Origin: Actinomycetes bacterium
GTDB lineage: Bacteria > Actinomycetota > Acidimicrobiia > Acidimicrobiales > SZUA-35
Assembly: GCA_024276425.1 (NCBI GenBank)
Contig: JAJRXF010000024.1
Location: 1 to 56,077, forward strand
Direction of reading: 5' to 3'
DNA length: 56,077 nucleotides
A model generated the notes under the pieces. It searched no databases and was not told the DNA's origin. It was given only the letters and a program-made list of their open reading frames with translations. Shown piece after piece: positions 35,894 through 43,273 of the stretch; position 1 is the first letter of the stretch, and each line of letters begins with the position of its first letter. Position numbers and translations under genes: made by a program.

Positions 35894-38311
35894 CTAGGGG
35901 ATCGTCACCGTTACAATGTTGGACCGCCAACTGAGGTTGCCTGCGGCGTCGTAGGCCTTTACGTAATAGTTGTAGTTTCCTGCCGCGAGACCACCGATGG
36001 TGGCTGTCAGTCCTGGCACATCGGCTACAACGAGCCCAGTGGCGTTGTTGAAGATTCGGTAGCCAACGACAGCGACATTATCGGTGGAACCAGTCCAGGC
36101 TAGGTCCACAAAGTCGACGCCAACCGTCGTGACAGTTAGACCAGCCGGTTTGGACGGACGTTGGGTGTCAACCGCGGGGTCAGCAATGGTTACCGAAACC
36201 GCGCCGCTCCGCCAGCTGAGGTTGCCTGCCGCGTCGTAGGCCTTGATGTAGTAGCTGTGTGTCCCCGGAGTTAGCCCGCTCAGGGTGGTAGGAGATCCAC
36301 CAATATCGGCCACAACTGTATTGGTGGCGTTGTCGTACAAGCGGTATCCGGCCACACCCACGTTGTCAGTTGAAGGCATCCAGGAGAACTCAGCAGACAA
36401 TGATCCGACGGCTACTACGGCCAGACCGGTTGGGACTGATGGCCGCTCGGTGTCGATGTTGGGATCGGCCAGGGTGACCACGACGGTGTTTGAGCGGTAA
36501 CTGAGGTTGCCTGCGGCGTCGTAGGCCTTGACGTACCATCGGTGGATGGTGAAGGGTAGACCGGTGAACGAAGCCGTCGGACCGGTAACATCGGCTACCA
36601 CCAAGCCGGTGGCGGCGTCATAGACGAAATAGCCGGTGACACCGAAGTTGTCGGTTGATGCCGTCCAGGACAAATCGACCGAGTCGCTCGCCACTACGGT
36701 GGCGGCCAGAGCGGTCGGCGTCGATGGACGAACATCATCGACCAGGGAGGTAGTGGTGATATTGGAACGCCACGACAGGTTGGATGCCGCGTCGAACGCC
36801 TTGACGTAGAAGGAGTGGGTGCCCGGGGCGAGGCCGGCGACCGAGGCCGAATTTGTCGGCGTGGTGGTCACGATCTGGTTGGTGGCGGCGTCATAGACGT
36901 TGTAGCCGGTGACGCCGAAGTTGTCGGTTGATGCCGTCCAGGACAAATCGACACTGTCGGGACCTGAGACCACGTTGGTTAGAGCCTTGGGGGTTGAGGG
37001 ACGCTGGGTGTCGATCAGGGCAGTGTCACACAGTCGGGTAAAACCCCATTGGGGGGTGCCCCCGACGCTGGAAACCGCACCTCCAGCCCAGATGCAAGTG
37101 TCGCTGGCCTGGGTTACTGCCCAGATACCCGCGCCGGAGGTGTTGATGGGTGGGGTAGAGCCCGGAACATGCAAGCCGGTGGTGGCACTGAAGGCAGTGA
37201 GCCAGCCATTGGTCACCGTATTGATGATTGGAGCGTCGCTCTCGCCTGGGGGAGGGGGACCCACCCACAGCACCCCGTTGGCACTTTCAAGTGTACTGCC
37301 GCCAAAGGAGTGGCTGCCGGCGTACACACGGTCCCCGGCCAGGGTCAAACCCTGGTAGTCGCCGCGGATACTGGACCGGTGGAATACTTGTAGCGACAAG
37401 TCGGACTCGTTCAGCACCTGGAGGTAATGCTGGCTCCCGGCCACAAACACCAGCCCATTGACTGCCAACACGTCGAAGTTGTACTGGGCGGCGGTGTTTT
37501 GGGTGTTCACGTTGAAGGGTTGTACCCCAGGAGCATTAGCCGGAGTCGATGCCTGTAGTGCCACAAACCCACCGGGCGTGGCCGCACCATTGGAGGTGGT
37601 GAAGGACCCAGCCAGATAAACCCGGTCCATGTCCGGACTCACTGCCAAACCTCGAACCGTGCCCCCTGCGATTACTGGTCGCCACGAAGAATCTTGAACC
37701 CCATTGCCGAGAGCAAAGCGGGCTACCCGCCACGCCGCGTTACCACCTGCGGCGCTGCTTATGGAGGTAAATCCACCGGCCACATACAGCCAAGAACCGC
37801 CAATATCAAAGGAGCGGACAACGTTGTAGCCGCCGATTTTTCCGGTCCAGGAAGTATCGATGGCGCCGGTGGTGGGATCGAGGGCTACCAGACCTCCCGT
37901 TGGAACACCGTTGACATTCTCAAAGTCGCCCCCGACAAACAGGCGTGACCCATCTGGTGACCCCTGGAGGGCATAGACAGCACCGTCGAGCACGGGTGTG
38001 AAGGTCGAGATCCAATCGCCGGTGTTGGCATCAAAGGCGGCGATCGCTACCTGCGGCGTGGTCGTTACGCCGTTGGTGATCTCGGTAAAGCGTCCCCCAA
38101 CGTACATGACCGATCCGACCTGTTCGAGAGCGAACACTTCGGATGGGGTGAGGTCGGTTTCGGTTCCCGTGAGCAGCCCCTGAACTCCCCAACTCGTTTG
38201 GGGAGTGGAGGAAAGCTCGGCGCCGACTGGTGGAGCGAACCCCGCTGTTCCAATGAGCAAAGAACCGATAGCCATTATGAAGGCCATCGTGGCCGTTAGC
38301 TGTTTCTTCAT
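35894..38311 (-). CDS. Secreted protein: beta-propeller-like domain plus four fibronectin type III repeats
   Basis: The 805-residue protein has a Sec signal peptide (1-~31). Residues ~40-430 form repeated blades (VMYVGGRF, RLFVGGDF, LYVAGGF, RVYLAGSF) of delta-60/NHL-like propeller type. Four fibronectin III repeats of ~93 residues start near 434, 526, 619 and 714, each opening DTxRPSxP and ending YYVKAYDAAGNLSWRS-like. No sortase signal, membrane anchor or catalytic residue is visible, so it is probably released or wall-associated through binding. The fibronectin units are nearly identical at DNA level in places, which points to duplication within the gene. Confidence 0.87.
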   Translation of the reverse strand: MKKQLTATMAFIMAIGSLLIGTAGFAPPVGAELSSTPQTSWGVQGLLTGTETDLTPSEVFALEQVGSVMYVGGRFTEITNGVTTTPQVAIAAFDANTGDWISTFTPVLDGAVYALQGSPDGSRLFVGGDFENVNGVPTGGLVALDPTTGAIDTSWTGKIGGYNVVRSFDIGGSWLYVAGGFTSISSAAGGNAAWRVARFALGNGVQDSSWRPVIAGGTVRGLAVSPDMDRVYLAGSFTTSNGAATPGGFVALQASTPANAPGVQPFNVNTQNTAAQYNFDVLAVNGLVFVAGSQHYLQVLNESDLSLQVFHRSSIRGDYQGLTLAGDRVYAGSHSFGGSTLESANGVLWVGPPPPGESDAPIINTVTNGWLTAFSATTGLHVPGSTPPINTSGAGIWAVTQASDTCIWAGGAVSSVGGTPQWGFTRLCDTALIDTQRPSTPKALTNVVSGPDSVDLSWTASTDNFGVTGYNVYDAATNQIVTTTPTNSASVAGLAPGTHSFYVKAFDAASNLSWRSNITTTSLVDDVRPSTPTALAATVVASDSVDLSWTASTDNFGVTGYFVYDAATGLVVADVTGPTASFTGLPFTIHRWYVKAYDAAGNLSYRSNTVVVTLADPNIDTERPSVPTGLAVVAVGSLSAEFSWMPSTDNVGVAGYRLYDNATNTVVADIGGSPTTLSGLTPGTHSYYIKAYDAAGNLSWRSGAVSVTIADPAVDTQRPSKPAGLTVTTVGVDFVDLAWTGSTDNVAVVGYRIFNNATGLVVADVPGLTATIGGLAAGNYNYYVKAYDAAGNLSWRSNIVTVTIP

Positions 38312-38371
38312 AGGAGCGATCGCCCTCCGCCTGGGACTTTGGACCCGCTGTCGTTTGAACGGTGCCCGCTG

Positions 38372-39220
38372 TTAGTCGCCAGTACCCGCTGCACTGACCT
38401 CGGATACAGTAGCGCCGATTTGTCGGGGGGGCAAGGGTGAATTTACTGGCTGCTGAGCCATTTGCCTGGTCAACGCTTTTGCTACCCCTTCGATGCCAGC
38501 GATGCTACTGAGCATGCCGATGTGAGAGGCGTCGATTTCGATGCTCAAGACGTCTGGATGAACGCTCAGGCGCCAATCCACGATGCCATCAGTTTTTGAC
38601 CAGATGGACACCACGTCGATGTGTGCGGGAGTAGGAACGAACCGCAGGTTTTCAATGGCTTCCTCCTGGCCTTTATCCACGGCCCCAAAGAACCCCCAGC
38701 GCCATGCCTTGTCCAGAATTTCGGCCGGAAGCTTCATCAGAAAGAATGAGGGGTATTTCACTCGGAGCGGGGTCCCGAGACCGATTACTTGGGTGACCAG
38801 GTCGGGGGATTGCACGGCCAAAATGCGAGCGAACTGCCCTCCACGGCTATGTCCGATAATGGTCGCGGGTTGGCCGCTCCGTTCGGTCAGCCGGTAGAGG
38901 TCGGCCCGAGCCGAATTGACGCTTCGGTGGGCTGGCCCGGCATTGCGGCCAATGGCGGCGGTGTGAACGTCCCAGCCTGCTTGTGACATCACGTGTGCCA
39001 ACGCGTTTGTACTTCTGGGGGAAGCCAAGAATCCTGGCATGAGCAATGCCGGGCGACCATCTCCCGCCGGAAATCCCTCTCCCTTCCAGTAGGGACTACG
39101 TCGTAGATCGCGCAACTCGAAGGGGCTTCTGGCTTCGAGCCACAGCGGACGGCCGACAAGGCCTGCGATCCCAGATGTGGGCAATGGAGGATGCGTGAGG
39201 TTATCCAAGACCGCCAACAC
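38372..39220 (-). CDS. Alpha/beta hydrolase (lipase/esterase-like)
   Basis: The 282-residue alpha/beta-hydrolase has PALLMPGFLASP (oxyanion strand), nucleophile elbow GHSRGG, acid in SKTDGIVDW and His in ASHIGML, which completes a Ser-Asp-His triad. The pattern fits actinobacterial lipase-class-2 or PGAP1-like esterases. No signal peptide is seen, so it is likely cytoplasmic. The start is GTG 39220, with neither ribosome site nor -10-like hexamer visible. It is divergent from thymidine kinase across a long inverted repeat. Confidence 0.82.
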   Translation of the reverse strand: MLAVLDNLTHPPLPTSGIAGLVGRPLWLEARSPFELRDLRRSPYWKGEGFPAGDGRPALLMPGFLASPRSTNALAHVMSQAGWDVHTAAIGRNAGPAHRSVNSARADLYRLTERSGQPATIIGHSRGGQFARILAVQSPDLVTQVIGLGTPLRVKYPSFFLMKLPAEILDKAWRWGFFGAVDKGQEEAIENLRFVPTPAHIDVVSIWSKTDGIVDWRLSVHPDVLSIEIDASHIGMLSSIAGIEGVAKALTRQMAQQPVNSPLPPRQIGATVSEVSAAGTGD

Positions 39221-39265
39221 TATCGCCTGTAGTCGCCGTCTCCGGACTCGTGTCTGTCGAGCGCG

Positions 39266-39333
39266 CCAGCCCCCTTTCGTTGTCGCGTTAGCGACCCCGA
39301 ACTGGGTCGGACTCGCGACAATGAAAGGGCTGG
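39266..39333 (+). promoter_or_regulatory. Nested inverted repeat in the hydrolase/tdk divergent promoter region
   Basis: Outer arms 39266-39287 and 39314-39333 are complementary except for one mismatch and a 2-nt bulge. They enclose an inner CGACCC/GGGTCG stem at 39292-39309. There is no T-run, so it is more likely an operator or a cruciform than a terminator. Confidence 0.55.
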
Positions 39334-39353
39334 GGGCGGGCGGGGAGACACGC

Positions 39354-39359
39354 TAGGTT
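39354..39359 (+). promoter_or_regulatory. -10 hexamer TAGGTT of a leaderless promoter
   Basis: TAGGTT ends 6 nt before the tdk ATG, with no ribosome site. Confidence 0.4.
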
Positions 39360-39365
39360 GCTCGA

Positions 39366-40052
39366 ATGGCCGCGCTACGCTTCTTCTTTGGCACCATGGG
39401 ATCGGGAAAGTCGACCCAAGCCCTCCAGATCCATCACAACCTCACTGGCCGAGGTCTCGCGTGCATGTTGGTAACCCAGCTAGATCGCCAGGACGGGGTG
39501 GTGTCGAGTCGGTTGGGTGTTTCGGCCGAAGCCTTGATCCTTGACCAAACCGTCGACCTCTATCGGTTGATCCGAACCCGCCACCACCGGGGGGAGGGGC
39601 TGCACGCTGTCATCTGCGACGAGGCTCAGTTCTATGAACCCCACCAGATTGATCAGTTGGCCCGGGTGGTTGACGAACTCGACATTGATATCTATGCCTT
39701 TGGACTATTGACTAGCTTCCAGGGATTGTTGTTCGCTGGGACCAAGCGGCTGCTTGAGGTGGCCGATGTCCGCCAAGAGATTCAGGTTGAGGCGCGATGT
39801 TGGTGTGGCGAGCGGGCTACTCACAATGCCCGATTGGTCAATGGCCGCCAGGTCTATGACGGCGAACTCAAGGTCGTTGGCGATACCACGAGCAGTGGTG
39901 ACGCCGAGCCACCGCGGGTCACCTATGACTTGCGCTGTCGTCTCCATTGGTTGGCCGGCCGGTCCGACGCTCGCCAAGACGCACTGTTTGACGATCCTGG
40001 TTTGGACTATCCTGGTTTGGGTGATCCTGGAATAGACGTTGCCGCGTTGTGA
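39366..40052 (+). CDS. tdk: Thymidine kinase (type II)
   Basis: ATP-dependent phosphorylation of thymidine/deoxyuridine. The 228-residue enzyme has the P-loop GTMGSGKST (9-17), the Mg/catalytic motif CDEAQFY, AFGLLTSFQGLLFAG, and the zinc/lasso region with CWCGERATHNARLVNG and CRLHW. The C-terminal ~18 residues are an extra tail of three pentads (DPGLD, YPGLG, DPGID). It may be transcribed as a leaderless mRNA. Together with ung and the nucleoside importer it fits pyrimidine/purine salvage. Confidence 0.93.
   Translation: MAALRFFFGTMGSGKSTQALQIHHNLTGRGLACMLVTQLDRQDGVVSSRLGVSAEALILDQTVDLYRLIRTRHHRGEGLHAVICDEAQFYEPHQIDQLARVVDELDIDIYAFGLLTSFQGLLFAGTKRLLEVADVRQEIQVEARCWCGERATHNARLVNGRQVYDGELKVVGDTTSSGDAEPPRVTYDLRCRLHWLAGRSDARQDALFDDPGLDYPGLGDPGIDVAAL
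39993..40037 (+). repeat. Three 15-bp units at the 3' end of tdk
   Basis: In-frame units encode DPGLD, YPGLG and DPGID just before the stop, beyond the conserved kinase fold. Confidence 0.85.
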
Positions 40053-40078
40053 TGGCCCACCTGGAGTTGCCCCAGCGC

Positions 40079-40084
40079 TAATGT
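40079..40084 (+). promoter_or_regulatory. -10 hexamer TAATGT of a leaderless promoter
   Basis: TAATGT ends 7 nt before the ParA ATG at 40092; no ribosome site is visible. Confidence 0.4.
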
Positions 40085-40091
40085 TCGACCC

Positions 40092-40862
40092 ATGGCGTCA
40101 ACAATCGCAGTGCTTAATCAGAAGGGCGGAGTCGGAAAGACAACCGTCACCCTTGGACTTGCCTCCGCCGCGTGGGCTCGCGGGTTGCGGACTCTGGTGG
40201 TTGACCTTGACGCACAAGCAAATGCGACTTGGTCTCTCGGAGTCAGCCCATCATTGGACACTTGGGGGACGAGCGACGCCATGCTGGCCAACAAGGCTGG
40301 CGCCGCCGGGTCCATGATTGCCCCATCGGGCTGGGGGGAGTCCATTTGGCTTCTACCCGGTTCTTCCGACCTCACGATTCGAGAGACTGACGTCAAGCGC
40401 GCCGATGCCCAAATCCGGTTGGCCAAGGCGCTCACTGGTGTCACCGACCAGTTCGACCTGGTCCTTATCGATTGTGGCCCATCGCTCGGTTTGAACACCA
40501 CTAATGGCCTGGCTGCAGCCAATGGTGCACTACTCGTGGTCGAACCGACCGTATTTGGATTGCGCGGGATCGACCCGGTTCTTGATCTTGTTGAGAACGT
40601 CTGGGAGCAACACAATCGTGGTCTAGAACTGGCAGGCATTGTTCTCAATCGGGTTCCCGGGGTCTCCAGCGACGCGGAGAAGCGCGCGGCCCAGTTGGCC
40701 AAGATGGTGGGCGCCAAGGCCATTTGGAAGCCGTCGATTCCCTTGCGGGTTCTGATTAACGAAGCCCATGCTGAACGCTCGCCGATTCACTCCTATGGGC
40801 AGCGGGCCAGCGAAATCAGCAACGCTTTTGATCGCCACCTGAGCCACCTACTGACGGCTTAG
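40092..40862 (+). CDS. ParA/Soj-family ATPase, orphan
   Basis: The 256-residue protein has the deviant Walker A LNQKGGVGKTTVTLGLA, Walker A' VVDLDAQANAT, and Walker B LVLIDCGPSLGL, all typical of ParA/MinD-like ATPases that bind DNA or membranes as ATP dimers. No ParB or parS-like repeat is adjacent, so it is probably not the chromosomal partition ParA; orphan ParA-like proteins are common in Actinobacteria. Its end overlaps the convergent PAP2 gene by 4 bp. Confidence 0.88.
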   Translation: MASTIAVLNQKGGVGKTTVTLGLASAAWARGLRTLVVDLDAQANATWSLGVSPSLDTWGTSDAMLANKAGAAGSMIAPSGWGESIWLLPGSSDLTIRETDVKRADAQIRLAKALTGVTDQFDLVLIDCGPSLGLNTTNGLAAANGALLVVEPTVFGLRGIDPVLDLVENVWEQHNRGLELAGIVLNRVPGVSSDAEKRAAQLAKMVGAKAIWKPSIPLRVLINEAHAERSPIHSYGQRASEISNAFDRHLSHLLTA

Positions 40863-41719
40863 GGTCTTGGGCGGCCGCTCGCATCGACTAACTGGTGGTT
40901 ACGGTTTTGGGAGTAGTCGAGTGGAACGAACAACCGTGGAGCGCTCAGACGTCTTTCCTTGGCTATAGCCCGGGCAACCAACTCTTGCTCTCGCCTCCAA
41001 AGCACGACCCAGGCCAACAGCACCAGGACGACGGCCACAATCACGTCGGTCCAATAGTGGTTGGCCGTAAGAACGACAACGAAGGTGGTGATGGCTGGAT
41101 GAATGAAGGCCAGGTGGCGAGCTGGGTGTTTGGCGACAGCCACCACACTCAGCGCAACGAGCAACGCCCATGCGACGTGAAGTGAAGGCATGGCAGCGAG
41201 TTGGTTGGCCGTCCTGGCGATCCCCTCGGAGAAGTACGGGCTTTGGCCAAACACGACACCGGTATCGACAAAACCTGGCAACATGCGTGGCGGTGCAAGC
41301 GGGAACACCAGGTGCAGGGCCAGGCCCGTGGCGGTCACCAGGATCAGGGTGTTGCGGACGATGGGAAAGTGGGCCCGGTGACGGAGCCAAACCCAAACGA
41401 GAAACATGAGGGTGACAGGGAAGTGAGCAACCATGTAGTAGATGTTCGCCGCCCGCACCACTTGAGGGTGCCCAAGTAGCCCGGTCTGAAGGACAGCCTC
41501 ACTTGGCATGCCCAGCGCGTTCTGGAGTTGGAGAATGCCATTGCTATGAGCAATGGCGGCAGTAAGGTCGTTGCCACTTAGATTTCGAACGAGGGTGTAG
41601 ATGGCCCACAACCCGAGAAGGGCCAGGGCATCTTTGGCGGCCAGGAACGCCAGGGAGCGGCCAGACACTGGGTGGCGATGTCCGTCGACCTTTCCCGGTG
41701 GTCGAACTTGTGCTGTCAT
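40859..41719 (-). CDS. PAP2-superfamily membrane phosphatase / phosphotransferase
   Basis: From the ATG at 41719, with a strong GGAGG five nt upstream, the 286-residue protein has six hydrophobic segments. It carries PAP2 motifs 2 and 3: AAMPSLHVAWAL (catalytic His of the SxH signature) and NHYWTDVIVAV. The form resembles the inositolphosphotransferase/IPC-synthase-like PAP2 group. Such enzymes dephosphorylate lipid phosphates or transfer phospho-head groups at the outer membrane face. An extra N-terminal frame of 41 codons upstream is unlikely given the ribosome site. Confidence 0.87.
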   Translation of the reverse strand: MTAQVRPPGKVDGHRHPVSGRSLAFLAAKDALALLGLWAIYTLVRNLSGNDLTAAIAHSNGILQLQNALGMPSEAVLQTGLLGHPQVVRAANIYYMVAHFPVTLMFLVWVWLRHRAHFPIVRNTLILVTATGLALHLVFPLAPPRMLPGFVDTGVVFGQSPYFSEGIARTANQLAAMPSLHVAWALLVALSVVAVAKHPARHLAFIHPAITTFVVVLTANHYWTDVIVAVVLVLLAWVVLWRREQELVARAIAKERRLSAPRLFVPLDYSQNRNHQLVDASGRPRP

Positions 41720-41875
41720 TTTCACCTCCGCCCTGCTATCCCCGTTGCCGCAATCCCCTTGCGCTTTGATTGCCTGACCAGCCGATTCGGCCGCCAACGC
41801 CGGTTCCAGAGCGTTGCTAAAGAAAACCGGCCCTTCTGACACGCTATTCCTATTAGGTCGAGAAATCCAGCAGTT

Positions 41876-42568
41876 TTAGGCCGTGAGAGATGTTCGGGAG
41901 CGAGAATGTGGCAGTTGCCACTCGATGGGATCTCGGCCCGATTGGACCAACAAGCGGTTGGCGTTCGAAAAGGGGCGACTCCCAAAGAAACCTCGATAGG
42001 CCGAGAGAGGAGATGGATGAGGGGCCTCAAGAATAAAGTGTCGATCGGTGTCGATAAGGGCTCGTTTTTTTCTGGCAGCGGCACCCCACAGAAGAAAGAC
42101 TGATGGCTCGATTCGATCGTTGACGGCGCCGATGACCTGGTCGGTGAAGATCTCCCAGCCACGGTTGTGGTGGGAGCCAGCCTGGCCACCTCGAACAGTC
42201 AGGCACGTGTTGAGCAAGAGAACTCCCTGCTCGGCCCAGGCCTTCAGGGAGCCATGCCCAGGATCGGTGAAACCAATGTCCTGACTGAGCTCTTTGAAAA
42301 TGTTGGCCAGAGACGGAGGCGGCGGCACTGGTGGGCGAACGGAGAAACTCAAGCCGTGGGCCTGACCTGGGCCGTGATAGGGGTCTTGACCAAGGATTAC
42401 CACCTTGACCTGGGAGAAGGGAGTGAGGTGCAAGGCAGCGAAGACTTCCTTGGCTGGAGGAAAAACGGCATGATTGGCCCGTTCCTCGGCTACGAAGGCC
42501 CGAAGCTCGGCCCAATAGGGTTTGGCAAACTCACCCCGCAAGATCGGGTTCCAGTCCGTCTTGGTCAC
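41876..42568 (-). CDS. ung: Uracil-DNA glycosylase, family 1
   Basis: Removes uracil from DNA in base excision repair. The 230-residue protein has the water-activating motif GQDPYHGPGQAHGLSFS, LLLNTCLTV, FLLWGAAARKK and the minor-groove loop HPSPLSAYRGFFG. The GTG at 42568 is chosen because TAGGCT lies 8 nt upstream; GTG 42589 would add seven residues. It is divergent from the Cys-rich gene, and their predicted -10 elements overlap. Confidence 0.93.
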   Translation of the reverse strand: MTKTDWNPILRGEFAKPYWAELRAFVAEERANHAVFPPAKEVFAALHLTPFSQVKVVILGQDPYHGPGQAHGLSFSVRPPVPPPPSLANIFKELSQDIGFTDPGHGSLKAWAEQGVLLLNTCLTVRGGQAGSHHNRGWEIFTDQVIGAVNDRIEPSVFLLWGAAARKKRALIDTDRHFILEAPHPSPLSAYRGFFGSRPFSNANRLLVQSGRDPIEWQLPHSRSRTSLTA

Positions 42569-42576
42569 GAGAATCA

Positions 42577-42582
42577 AGCCTA
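42577..42582 (-). promoter_or_regulatory. -10 hexamer TAGGCT of ung
   Basis: TAGGCT on the minus strand lies 8 nt before GTG 42568. It shares two base pairs with the -10 of the divergent gene. Confidence 0.4.
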
Positions 42583-42586
42583 CCCT
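42581..42586 (+). promoter_or_regulatory. -10 hexamer TACCCT of the Cys-rich gene
   Basis: TACCCT ends 6 nt before GTG 42593. It overlaps the ung -10 on the other strand by two base pairs. Confidence 0.4.
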
Positions 42587-42592
42587 CACGGG

Positions 42593-43273
42593 GTGGCCGA
42601 CTTCATCGAGATCGATGACCCCGAAGACTTTCAGCGGCGCTGGCGACTCCAGGTCGACTTCTTGAACTCCAATTGGACCTGTATTTGGGGTCGAGGTTGC
42701 CAGGGAATTCTGGACGATCCGGCTGAAGACCTTGGTCAGGGTTGTTGTTCGCTTGGTGCGGAGATGTTCGATGAGGACGAGGCCCGGTTGACCTCAGCCA
42801 TGGCGGCGATGATCGATTCTCGCCGGTTTCAGTATCACGCTGAGGCCGAGCGGGCAGGCATCTTTAGCGATGAGTCGGCCACAAACACTCGAGTGGTTGA
42901 TGGGGCCTGTATCTTCCTGAATCGGCCCGGGTTCGCTGGTGGGGCGGGATGTGCACTCCATCTGGAGGCGGTGACTAATAGCGAGTCGCCAACCGAGTGG
43001 AAACCATCGGTATGCTGGCAACTACCAATCAAGATCGACTGGACACTCTCCGCCGATGGCACCGAGACGGCAACCTTGCGGCAGTGGGCCAGGAAGGACT
43101 GGGGCAGCGGCGGTTCGACCATGGCATGGATCTGTACGGATGAGCCCGAGAGTTATGTCGGCACAAATCCCGTTATTGACTCGCTATCTGAGGAGCTGCA
43201 AGCCCTGATGGGCCCCAAACTTTACCGAGAGGTGCGGGTACGAATGGGCAAGTCTGGGGAAGTTCGTCCATGA
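42593..43273 (+). CDS. Cysteine-rich conserved hypothetical protein, possibly metal-binding
   Basis: The 226-residue product has eight or more cysteines in blocks: WTCIWGRGCQGIL, GQGCCSLGAEM, GGAGCALHLEA and SVCWQLP. The C-x5-C...CC pattern recalls zinc/iron-chelating YkgJ/DUF3109-like proteins, but the match is only by appearance. No membrane helix is seen. The GTG at 42593 has a -10-like hexamer six nt upstream; longer in-frame extensions run antisense through ung. Its stop overlaps the NagZ-like start (ATGA), so the two are co-translated. Confidence 0.7.
   Translation: MADFIEIDDPEDFQRRWRLQVDFLNSNWTCIWGRGCQGILDDPAEDLGQGCCSLGAEMFDEDEARLTSAMAAMIDSRRFQYHAEAERAGIFSDESATNTRVVDGACIFLNRPGFAGGAGCALHLEAVTNSESPTEWKPSVCWQLPIKIDWTLSADGTETATLRQWARKDWGSGGSTMAWICTDEPESYVGTNPVIDSLSEELQALMGPKLYREVRVRMGKSGEVRP

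Noticed and set aside
40092-40862. ParA as evidence for a partition locus or plasmid origin
   Set aside because: No ParB, parS-like repeats or replication gene is adjacent; flanking genes are ordinary chromosomal ones.
42167-42592. N-terminal extension of the Cys-rich protein
   Set aside because: It runs antisense through conserved ung sequence; the GTG at 42593 with a -10 hexamer is a better start.
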